Origin: Terribium retamae
GTDB lineage: Bacteria > Pseudomonadota > Alphaproteobacteria > Rhizobiales > Rhizobiaceae
Direction of reading: 5' to 3'
DNA: 64,000 nucleotides
Assembly: GCF_022347545.1 (NCBI RefSeq)
Contig: NZ_JAKREW010000001.1
Span: 124,001 to 188,000, forward strand
Numbering within the stretch: position 1 is the first letter of the stretch; each line of letters opens with the position of its first letter. A model generated the notes under the pieces. That model did no database searches, had not been told where the DNA came from, and was given only the letters and a program-made list of their open reading frames with translations. The translations under genes and the position numbers were made by a program. This document shows positions 10,104-19,400 of the stretch, one piece after another.

Positions 10104-10922
10104 ATGACCCTCGTCGACGAACACGCCGATCATCCAGACGACGCTCATGACGGCATCGTGCTGTCGGCGCACGATATCAAGGTGGCGTTCGGCGAAACGG
10201 TCATTCTCGACGGACTTTCGCTGGACATCCGGCGCGGCGAAATCCTTGGCTTCGTCGGCGCTTCCGGCGCCGGCAAATCGGTGCTCCTGCGCACAGTGCT
10301 TGGCCTCGTGAAGAAGCAGGCCGGAACCATCGAACTGTTTGGCGTCGATGTCGACAAGGCCAGTGATGCCGAGCGCCTTCGTATCGACATGCGACTGGGC
10401 GTCCTGTTCCAGCAGGGAGCATTGTTCTCAGCGCTCACGGTGCTGGAAAACGTTCAAGTGCCGATGCGCGAATATCTCGATCTGCCGAAAAAGCTGATGG
10501 ACGAGCTTGCCATGCTCAAGATTGAGTTGGTTGGACTGCCTCCGGATGCAGCACGCAAATATCCATCCGAGTTGTCAGGCGGCATGATCAAACGTGCCGC
10601 ATTGGCGCGCGCGCTGGCGCTCGATCCCGACATCGTCTTCCTGGATGAGCCGACTTCCGGTCTCGATCCGATCAGTGCTGCTGAATTCGATGAACTGGTG
10701 GTCAAACTGCGCGATACCATGAACCTTACCGTTTACATGGTGACGCACGATCTCGATTCGCTTTTCACCGCCTGTGACCGCATTGCCGTTCTCGGCAAGA
10801 AGCGTGTGCTGGTGCAAGGCACGGTCGAGGACATGCTGAAGAGCGAAGAGCCTTGGGTGCGGTCCTATTTCCGCGGAAAACGGGCGCGGCAGCTTGATCT
10901 TGCCACGCGCGCGCAGCCATAA
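10104..10922 (+). CDS. mlaF: MlaF-family ABC transporter ATPase
   Basis: 272-residue ATPase that powers the Mla/MCE lipid transporter at the cytoplasmic face. Walker A is GASGAGKSVLL, the Q-loop is LFQQGALFSALTV, the signature is LSGGM (the LSGGM form of this family), Walker B is IVFLDEPTSGLDP, and the switch His lies in YMVTHDLDS. The ATG at 10104 follows the permease stop codon by one base. An upstream in-frame start at 10047 would overlap the permease and has no family support. Eight bases separate its stop from the MCE gene. Confidence 0.92.
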   Translation: MTLVDEHADHPDDAHDGIVLSAHDIKVAFGETVILDGLSLDIRRGEILGFVGASGAGKSVLLRTVLGLVKKQAGTIELFGVDVDKASDAERLRIDMRLGVLFQQGALFSALTVLENVQVPMREYLDLPKKLMDELAMLKIELVGLPPDAARKYPSELSGGMIKRAALARALALDPDIVFLDEPTSGLDPISAAEFDELVVKLRDTMNLTVYMVTHDLDSLFTACDRIAVLGKKRVLVQGTVEDMLKSEEPWVRSYFRGKRARQLDLATRAQP

Positions 10923-10930
10923 GGAAAGCG

Positions 10931-12304
10931 ATGGAAACCAGAGCCAACTACGTCATTGTCGGCATTTTCACGCTGGTGGCGATCCTGGCGGCCTTCGCCT
11001 TTGTCTACTGGACGGCGAATATTGGTGACCGGGGCGAGACAACAACGCTGCGTGTGCGCATTCCCGGTTCTGCATCTGGTCTCGCACGCGGTAGTTTCGT
11101 GCTGTTCAACGGTGTGAAGGTCGGCGATGTCCGGCGCGTCTACATCGACGTGGATGACCCCACCATTGCCGTGGCAGACACCGAAATTGATCGCATGACT
11201 CCGATCACCCGTTCGACCCAGGCCGATATCGGTCTTGCCGGCTTGACCGGACAGGCGAACATCGAGTTGACCGGTGCCAATCCGAAGGAACCTAAACTTC
11301 TCGACGAAGCGGAGAAGGACGGGCGCGTGGCGATCATCATCGCCAAGCCTTCGGCTGTGACAAATCTGTTGCAGACTGCGCAGGATATCGCCGGGCGGGC
11401 GGACAAAGTCCTGTCCGAGCTTGAAGGTTTCGTTCAGGACGCGCGCGGTCCGCTGACGCAGACGGCGCGAAACGCCGAGAAATTCTCGGAGGCCCTGGCC
11501 AGGAACTCCGACGGTATCGACAAGTTCCTTTCCAGCGTCAGCGCTTTGTCCACGGAATTGCAGGGTGTTTCGGGCAAACTCGACGGCGCGTTGAAGGCTG
11601 CGGAAGGCCTGCTCAACGCCGTGGACCGCGACAAGGTCAGGGATATCGTTGCTAACGTCGATGAGTTTACCCGCAATTTGAGCAAGACCAGCGACCAGTT
11701 CGATGCCACCATTGCCGAGGTCAAGCAGGCGGTGGGTTCGATCAACGATTTCGCTCAGAAAACCCAGGTCACGCTCGACAAGGTCAATGGCGTTCTCGAC
11801 GGCGTCAATCCGGAAGATGTGCGCACAGCGCTGGCCAACATCAAGGACGCCAGCATCAACGCTGACAAGGCGTCGTCCGACATCGCCAAGGTGACCGAGA
11901 AAGTTGCCGCGCGCTCCGACGATATCCAGCAGACCATCAAGGATGCTCAGCAACTCGCGGAGCGCCTGAACAATGCTTCCGTGCGTATCGACGGCATTCT
12001 GGTCAAGGTGGACAGCATGCTTGGCTCCGGCGATACCAAGGGACTGGTGGCGCAAGCCAGCGAAACGCTGAAGTCGTTCAGGCAGGTCGCCGATACACTG
12101 AACAAGCATGTCGGCGTGATCGCCGAAAATCTGCAGCGTTTTTCCGGCAAAGGCCTCCAGAATGTCGAGGCGCTGGTGGGGGATACGAGGCGCTCGGTCA
12201 ACAGGATCGAAGAGGCGGTTTCCGATTTCCAACGCAATCCGCAGCGCATACTTTCGGGTGGCGATGGCGAAGTGCGCCAGTACGACGGAAGGGTGCGGCG
12301 TTGA
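10931..12304 (+). CDS. mlaD: MCE-domain (MlaD-family) substrate-binding protein
   Basis: 457 residues. The N-terminal single transmembrane helix (residues 7-29, YVIVGIFTLVAILAAFAFVYW) anchors a periplasmic MCE domain at about residues 38-115 (VRIPGSASGLARGSFVLFNGVKVGDV). A long Ala/Asp/Lys-rich helical region follows, of the kind that forms coiled coils or needle tunnels in longer MCE proteins. It is much longer than E. coli MlaD (about 180 residues), as is usual for alphaproteobacterial members. AAGGAAAG precedes the ATG at 10931. Together with mlaE, mlaF and the following lipoprotein it should form a complete trans-envelope lipid carrier, except for an outer-membrane MlaA, which is not in the window. 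Confidence 0.9.
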   Translation: METRANYVIVGIFTLVAILAAFAFVYWTANIGDRGETTTLRVRIPGSASGLARGSFVLFNGVKVGDVRRVYIDVDDPTIAVADTEIDRMTPITRSTQADIGLAGLTGQANIELTGANPKEPKLLDEAEKDGRVAIIIAKPSAVTNLLQTAQDIAGRADKVLSELEGFVQDARGPLTQTARNAEKFSEALARNSDGIDKFLSSVSALSTELQGVSGKLDGALKAAEGLLNAVDRDKVRDIVANVDEFTRNLSKTSDQFDATIAEVKQAVGSINDFAQKTQVTLDKVNGVLDGVNPEDVRTALANIKDASINADKASSDIAKVTEKVAARSDDIQQTIKDAQQLAERLNNASVRIDGILVKVDSMLGSGDTKGLVAQASETLKSFRQVADTLNKHVGVIAENLQRFSGKGLQNVEALVGDTRRSVNRIEEAVSDFQRNPQRILSGGDGEVRQYDGRVRR

Positions 12305-12377
12305 CGGCGCGGTACGGTTCCATCGATAAGTACCGTCCGGAAGGTAACCTGGCGGCCGTGTTCAGTGGGGGCGTCGC

Positions 12378-12977
12378 GTGAAGTTGATCCGAGTGCATGC
12401 GGGCGCGTTGCTGCTCGTGGCTGTCCTTGCGGGGTGCGCAGTGCTGCCGGGCGGTGGTCCCGCACCGCTCGATACATTCGATCTGTCAACACCGAGCGTG
12501 CAGACCGGTGGCCAGAGCAAACGCCAGATTCTCGTCACCCAGCCGGTGGCGCTGAAGGCGCTTGACAGCCAGAACATCGTCATCAAGACGGGGCAGCGAT
12601 CGATACAATATCTCAAAGGCGCGCAATGGGCTGACAGGCTGCCAGTCATCGTGCAGGCGAGACTAGCTGAAGCGTTCCAGCGCACCGGCCGTTTTGCCGG
12701 CGTCGGTCGGCCGGGCGAAGGATTGGCGATCGACTATCAGGTGATCACCGAGATACGTGCGTTCGAAGTGCGTGCCGAGAAAGGCCAGGAGGCGTATGTC
12801 GAACTGTATGTGCGCATCCTAAACGATCGCAATGGTGAAGTGCGCGCTTCGCGCAGCTTCCAGGCCAGCGCCCCGGTCTCGGGCGGCGGTGGTAACTCGG
12901 CTTATGTGGCAGCGCTCGACCGCGCTTTCGGTCAGGCGGTCGGCGAGATCGTACGCTGGTCGGATTCAACGATCTGA
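12378..12977 (+). CDS. PqiC/DUF330-like auxiliary lipoprotein of ABC lipid transporter
   Basis: 199 residues with a lipoprotein signal peptide: basic start, hydrophobic core and lipobox LAGC (Cys at residue 21). The body (YLKGAQWADRLPVIVQARLAEAFQRTG, then IDYQVITEIRAFEV) matches the ABC-type transport auxiliary lipoprotein family (PqiC-like). Such proteins sit on the inner face of the outer membrane and dock MCE assemblies. The start is GTG at 12378, preceded by GTGGGGG. It follows mlaD after 73 bases on the same strand, so it is probably the last gene of the operon. Its 3' end overlaps the convergent DUF4440 remnant by 12 bases. Confidence 0.85.
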   Translation: MKLIRVHAGALLLVAVLAGCAVLPGGGPAPLDTFDLSTPSVQTGGQSKRQILVTQPVALKALDSQNIVIKTGQRSIQYLKGAQWADRLPVIVQARLAEAFQRTGRFAGVGRPGEGLAIDYQVITEIRAFEVRAEKGQEAYVELYVRILNDRNGEVRASRSFQASAPVSGGGGNSAYVAALDRAFGQAVGEIVRWSDSTI

Positions 12978-13371
12978 TCCCGCCGTCCACTGGTTTGGAA
13001 CGATCGTTCCTTGGTGGAAACTCATCTGCCAGAGACCATCGATCTGCGGCCACATCGAACTGCGCAGCGCATGCCTCTCAACGCCGAATGCGGATGAGTG
13101 GCTGATAGTGCGATAGGTCAACAAGACCGCGTCATCAGAAAAGAACCTGCATGGCAAAATCGTCGGATTCAATCGTCGGTTCGAAACCCGAGACAGGCTC
13201 CTTGGCCAGGGCGTCCAGAATTGCAGGTTTGTCATAGACGGAGCCGAAACTGCCGAACTCGATAAAGTCATCCGCGAGCCATTGACCAACGACATCGCGG
13301 GAACGTCGGATGTCCGGACAGTGCAGGTTTTGTTCGAGAGAGCGGAAAAATGCGATGTCGGGCTCCGGCAT
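12966..13371 (-). pseudogene. DUF4440 (NTF2-like) gene, apparently frameshifted
   Basis: Two leftward frames together make one DUF4440-like protein. From ATG at 13371 (RBS GGAGG, 5-base spacing) the first frame reads MPEPDIAFFRSLEQ through LADDFIEFGSFG to DFAMQVLF and stops at 13135. The next frame continues without a break in family sense as SDDAVLLTYRT, then RSSMWPQIDGLWQMSFHQGT, the usual C-terminal strand pair. Removing one base from the four-base homopolymer at 13139-13142 joins them into roughly 135 residues. Function of DUF4440 proteins is generally unknown (cystatin/NTF2-like fold). This may be a true pseudogene or a sequencing error. Confidence 0.72.
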
Positions 13372-13391
13372 TGCATCCTCCAAAATCAAAT

Positions 13392-13421
13392 AAAAAGGCG
13401 GGAATTTACTCCCGCCTTTTT
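13392..13421 (-). terminator. Rho-independent terminator of the GPR gene
   Basis: Perfect 12-bp stem: 13392-13403 (AAAAAGGCGGGA) pairs with 13410-13421 around the loop ATTTAC. Read leftward, a GC-rich stem is followed by a run of U. It starts 17 bases beyond the stop codon of the leftward gene at 13438 and ends just before the DUF4440 start. The A/T runs on both sides could make it bidirectional. Confidence 0.9.
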
Positions 13422-13437
13422 ATTGTTCGCCCCGGTC

Positions 13438-16400
13438 TCAGCGCAGGCGGCCGCTGGCATGAGCCAGCATGGTGTAGACCTTGCCGGTGTCCGAGGTGAG
13501 ATATGTCTGCGAGATCATGTTGTCGCGGTCGTTGCGGGACACGTCCTTGAGCAGCTTCTCGAAATCGTCGCAATAGCGATCGACAGCGGCGCGGAACTCT
13601 GCCTCCGACTGATATTTGCGACGGATATCGTCAAAGGTCTGCTGGCCTTTCAGCGTGTAGAGGCGACGGGTGAACACGTCGCGCTCGCCGCGCCGATAAC
13701 GGTTCCACAGCTCGATCGAGGCGTCATGGTCGATGGCTCGGGCGATATCCACCGAGAGCGAGTTGAGCGACTCCACCACATGCAACGGCGAACGTTGCAC
13801 CGGCGTTGCGCGTGGCTGTGCCGGCGCCGGCCGCGCCGCGGCATTGTCCTCCGAGGCGCCGGTCAGCAGATCGCGTACCCAGCCACCTTGTGGAGAACGC
13901 GCTCCGGCATCGCTGCGGGGCCGCAAAGCCGTTTCTCCTGGCTCGAGCGAACCACGCAGGCCGCTCGGAGCTTCAGGCGCACGGCGCTGTGGTTCCGCCG
14001 CACGTGGCGGCTCTGCCGGACGCGGAGCTGGCGTCGGGGCAGGGCGCAGGTTGCGCGGTTCCGAAACGTCGACAGCGCGGCCTGACTTGGCGACGATATC
14101 CGACAGTTCCTTGAGCGCATTGATCTGCTCGGAAACGGCACGGCGAATGGCCGTGGTCGATTCCTTGGCCTCTTCGGGCATTTCGATGACGCCCTTCCGC
14201 AATTCGGCGCGGGTCAGATCCAACTCGCTCTTGATGGAGCCGGCTGTGCGCCGCATCTCCTCGGTGGCGTCTGCAAACCGCTTGGTTGCAGATTCGACCA
14301 CGTCCGAAATGGCGGTGCGGATCTTTTCGGCCGATTCCAGCGTCTTGCCTTCGGCACTCTGCAGGGTCTGGCCAACCAGAGTCTCGAACGAGCGCATGAC
14401 CTTCTCCAGGTCCTCCGACTTCTTGACCAGGCCGACGGCCAGATCATCGAGCGAAGACTGGCGGGCCAGCGTGTGCTCCAGGTTGTTCTGCGCGGAACCG
14501 AGCAGATCCGAAGCGCTGGCCAGCAGACGGCTATGCTCGTCGAAGCGCGTGGCGATGGAGGCCACCTCGCGCAGCGTCGCAGAGGACAGCTCGGTCAATC
14601 TGGTTGTGTTGGAATCCACGAGGCGAGCCGAGCTTGCAAAGGTCTGCGCAGCCTTCTCGGTCGTGGAGGCGAAGCTCTGCGTGGAACCGGAAAGGCGGTT
14701 CTCGACTTCCCCGAGATTTTCCGAGGCCTTGGCGATCAGCGTGTTAAGTTGGTCGGCCGAATTGGTCATGCGGCCGATGAGGTCTGCGACATTATCGGCA
14801 AGTGACGAACGGGCGCCATCGACCGCCGCCAATGTTTCGGCCGTGCGGTTGGCAAGCGCCTCGGCCAGTGTGGCGTTCTCGCGACGCAGTGCAGCTGTGG
14901 CACGCTCGGTTGCCTCCTCCATGCTCTTCTGCAACTCGATGCCACCTTCCGAGAAGCGGTCGACCAGCGGACGTGCCGTCTCGTCGATGATCTTGGAAAG
15001 CTCGGCGGAACGGGCCGCCAGCATCGAGTTGAGTTCGCGCGTGTTGGCGCCGATGGTCTTGGCCGCTTCGTTCGTGCTCTGGCCGATATGCTGGCCGACC
15101 GCTGCGAAAGTCTCGGCGATCACATTGGCGCGCGAGGCGAGTTGGCCTTCGGCCTGAGTGATCTGCTGCTCGAGTTTTTCACCCATCGCGTCAGCGGAAG
15201 CCGCGAAACGGTTCTCGGCACTGGCGATGTGATCCTCGACGCGGGCGGCTGCAGCGGCGGCGCTGTTGGTCAGACGCTGATCAGCGCTGTTCAGGGCGCG
15301 CTCGATCTCGGCGGCATGGCCGGCCAGTTCCTCGCCGGTCATGCGGGCACGGTCGGCGACGCGGCGCTCAGTATCCTCGAAGGCGCTGACAATCTGGTCG
15401 GCATGACCGCCGATCGCGGCGGCGCTGTCGGAGATACGCGACACCATGCGGTTGTCCGCATCGTCGAATACGCGACTGATTTCGGCCGCACGCGCCGACA
15501 GCGCGTCCGAGCCTTCCGCGATGCGGCTTGCAAGCTGCTGTTCGACCGTTTCGAACACGCGGCCGAGATCGGTGGCACGAGCTGCCAGCGCCTCGGCGGA
15601 TTCGGCAATGCGAACACCCATGCGCTGGTCGGCGTCCTCGAAATTACGCAGGATGTCGCCTGCGCGAGCGGCCAATGTTTGCGCCGTCTCAACGGCACGG
15701 GCCACCAACTTCTGGTCTGCGGTCTCGAAGGTCTGGGCGATGTCCTCTGCGCGAGCAAGGAGAGCAGCCGAGGTTTGTTCGGCCCGCTCTGCGATCTTGC
15801 GGTCGGCGTCGGTAAAGGCAATGCCGGCCTGTTCGTGCAAGGTGTTGGTGACTTCGAGTACCTTTTCGCGCAGTTGGCCGGCAACGTAGAGCGCGCTCTT
15901 CTCCAACGCTCCGCGGATGTTCTCGACACCGGCATTGAGAGCACGTTCCATGGTGTTGGAACGTTCCTCGATGACGCCGGTCTGGCGGGCGAAAGCCTGC
16001 TCGACCTTATCGATATCTGCAGCGATAGCGTCCGAGATGCTCGTCGACGACGTTGCGATCTGGTCGATATGGCCAGCCAATGCACGATCGATCTCACGCC
16101 GGGCATCGGTCAGCTTGGCGAGATCTTCCTCCAGGGCTCGGGTGAGGGCGGAGCGATCGGACGCAAGCCGGTCGTTGTGGCCGGAGATCAGACCCTGGAC
16201 GTGCTCCAGGCTGCCTTCCAGCGCCTGTGCGAACTCGGCACGGTTGTTGGCCAGCCGTTCGGCATGACCGCCAAGCGCATTGTCGATGGAGGCGAGATCG
16301 GTTTCCAACGCGCGGGTCAACAGGTCACGACCTTCTGCCAGCTTTCCGACGTGGTCGGCGATGACGCTGTCGATACCGTTGCGGCTCTCATTGAGCTTGG

Positions 16401-19400
16401 CAAGGTCGGCGTCGAGCGCGCGACGCAGGATGTCGCGGCCTTCGGCCAGCTTCTCGACCTGGCCGGCAACCAGCCCGTCGATGGACGAACGGCTTTCTGC
16501 CAGCTTGGCAAGATCGTCCTCCAGGGCCGAGGTGAGCATCGAACGGTCGGCGGCAAGCCTCTGGGTATGTCCGGCAACGATATCGTTGACGCGGCGAAGT
16601 TCATCATCCAGGGCCTGCTGGAACTCTGCTCGGGCTTCGACCAGCTTCTGCGACTGGCCGGCCATGACTCCGCCGATCGACGACAGATCGGCCTCGAGCG
16701 CCCGCTTAAGGATATCGCGGCCTTCGGCCAGCTTTTCGACCTGCGCGGTGACCAGGCCGTCAATGGCGGCGCGGCTTTCAGCAAGCTTGGCGAGGTCATC
16801 CTCCAACGACCGGGCAAGCAGAGCACGATCAGCAGCCAGCCTGTCTCCGTGGCCGGCGACAAGACTGTTGACGCGGGCGAGATCGGCGTCCAGGGCCTCA
16901 GAGAACTGGGCGCGATTGTCGACCAGCTTCTGCGACTGATCGGCGATCGTTGCGCTGATCGTGTTGAGATCGGATTCGAGCGCGCGCTTGAGGATGTCGC
17001 GGCCTTCGGCCAGCTTCTCGACTTGACCGGCAACCAGCCCATCGATGGATTCGCGGCTTTCTGCCAGCTTGGCAAGGTCTTCTTCCAGCGCCCGGGTCAG
17101 CATGTTGCGGCCTTCGGCCAGCCTGCCGACATGGCTCGCGATGGCCTCGTCGATGCCGCTGCGGCTGTCGCTGATCTTGGCAAGATCGGCTTCGAGGGCG
17201 CGCTTGAGAATGTCGCGGCCTTCGGCCAGCTTCTCGACTTGACCGGCGACCAGCCCGTCGATGGACGAACGGCTGTCGGCGAGCTTGGCGAGATCGTCTT
17301 CCAGAGCCCTGGAAAGCAGGGCGCGGTCAGCGGCAAGGCGTTCGCTATGACCAGCCACAAGATTGCTGACGCTCGAGAGGTTGTCCTCGAGTGCCTTGGA
17401 GAGCAGGGAACGATCAGCGGCAAGACGCTCGCTGTGGCCGGCGACAAGGTGATTGACGCTGGCGAGGTCGGCATCGAGGGCCTGCGCGAACTGCGCGCGG
17501 CTGTCTGCCAGTTTCTGCGATTGATCGTCGATCGACGCCGTGATGGCGTTGAGGTCAGCCTCAAGAGCACGCTTCAGGATATCGCGGCCTTCGGCCAGCT
17601 TCTCGACCTGACCGGTCACCAGCCCGTCGATGGACGAGCGGCTTTCGGCGAGCTTGGCGAGATCGTCTTCCAGGGCCTTTGAGAGCAGGGAGCGATCTGC
17701 GGCGAGACGCTCGCTGTGGCCCGCGACAAGATCGTTGACGCTGGCAAGGTCGGCATCGAGAGCTTGCGCGAACTGCGCACGGCTGTCTGTCAGTTTCTGC
17801 GATTGGTCGCCGATCGACGCCGTGATGGCGTTGAGGTCGGCTTCGAGAGCACGCTTCAAGATATCGCGACCCTCGGCCAACTTCTCGACCTGGCCGGCAA
17901 CCAGCCCGTCGATGGACGAACGGCTTTCGGCGAGCTTGGCGAGATCGTCCTCCAAGGCGCGCGAGAGCAGGGAACGATCCGCGACGAGACGCTCGCTGTG
18001 GCTCGCGACAGCATCGTTGACGCTGGCAAGGTCTGCATCGAGCGCTTGTGTGAACTGCGCCCGGTTGTCGGCCAGCTTCTGCGACTGGTCGCCGATCGCC
18101 GCCGTGATGGCGTTGAGGTCGGCTTCGAGGGCACGCTTGAGGATATCGCGGCCCTCGGCCAGCTTCTCGACCTGGCCGGCAACCAGCCCGTCGATGGACG
18201 AACGGCTGTCGGCCAGCTTGGCGAGATCGTCCTCCAGCGCTTTGGCGAGTTGCGAACGCTCGGAAGCAAGCTGTTCCGCATGGCCGCGCACGAGGTCGCT
18301 GACATTGTGCAGATCCTGCTCGAGCAGACGTGCGAAATGAGCACGATCCTCGGTGAGCTTCTGCGACTGGTCGGAGAGTACCGAACCAATCGTGCTGAGG
18401 TCGGCTTCGAGCGCGCGCTTGAGGATGTCGCGACCCTCGGCCAGCTTCTCGACCTGGCCGGCAACCAATCCGTCGATAGAGGCGCGGCTTTCGGCGAGCT
18501 TGGCGAGATCGGATTCCAGCGTCTGCGACAGCAGGCTACGCTCACTGGCAAGTTGTCCGGAATGATCGGCCACCAGTCTGCGGATGGAGGAGAGGTCCGC
18601 ATCAAGCGCGCGGCCGAGTTGATCGCGATCGTCCGCCAACTGCACCGAATGGCTTTCCATCAGCGCCTTGATGCTGTCAACGTCCGCCTCCAGTGCGCGC
18701 GCCAGCACGGCACGGCCTTCGGAAATCTTCGCAACCTGGCTGGCAACCAGGTTGTCGATTTCAGCCCGGCTTTCGGTCAATTTGTTGAGGTCTGCATCCA
18801 AGGCGCGTGCAAGGATGCTCCGGCCTTCGGCCAGTTTGCCGACATGGCCAGAGACCATTTCGTCAATGATCGTGCGGGCATGCACGAGTTTGTCGGCATC
18901 CTCGTTCAAAGCCTGGGTCAGCCTTGCGCGCCCTTCCTCCAGACGTTCCAGATGGCTGCCGAGCGATGCGTCGATGGCCGCCCGCGACTCGTTGACCTTG
19001 CGCAGATCCTCTTCGAGCGCGCGGCTGATAAGGCCGCGGCCTTCGGAAAGCATATGCACCTGAGAGGTGACCGCTTCGTCGATCGCGGCACGCCCCTCGG
19101 AGAATTTCTCCAGATCAGCATGCATGGCGGCGGCCATACGTTCGCGGCTCTCTTCCAGCTTGCGGCTATGGTTCTCGACGGCTTCCTCGATGCCGGCTCT
19201 CGCATCTGCAAGACGCGCGATATCGGCGTCGAAGGTGCGCGACACCGCATGACGCGCCGCCTCCATGCGCCCGGCGAAGTCGCTTGCGCGTGCCTCAAGC
19301 ATGGTCGAGGTGGACGTGATGATGTCAGCCATATCGGCGCCGATTTGCGCCTTGCCCTGGTCTATGATGGCGGTCAGCGTGTCTTTGCCGTCACTGAATG

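Noticed and set aside
10865..12232. 455-residue minus-strand open frame within mlaD
   Set aside because: Antisense shadow of the helical, Asp/Lys-rich MCE protein; no family features.
13181..13197. GGTTCGAAACCCGAGA, resembling a tRNA T-arm
   Set aside because: It is inside the DUF4440 coding sequence and no acceptor, D or anticodon arm can be folded around it.
15088..17682. 864-residue open frame on the plus strand, opposite the GPR gene
   Set aside because: It is the reverse-complement frame of the repeat array; its length comes from the repetitive GC-rich codons of the real gene. It has no domain, no RBS and the sense protein is a known family.
16400..18560. Regular spaced repeats, at first glance CRISPR-like
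   Set aside because: The period is 282 bases, all units are open in one frame, and there are no unique 30-40 base spacers between identical repeats; it is coding repeat DNA.
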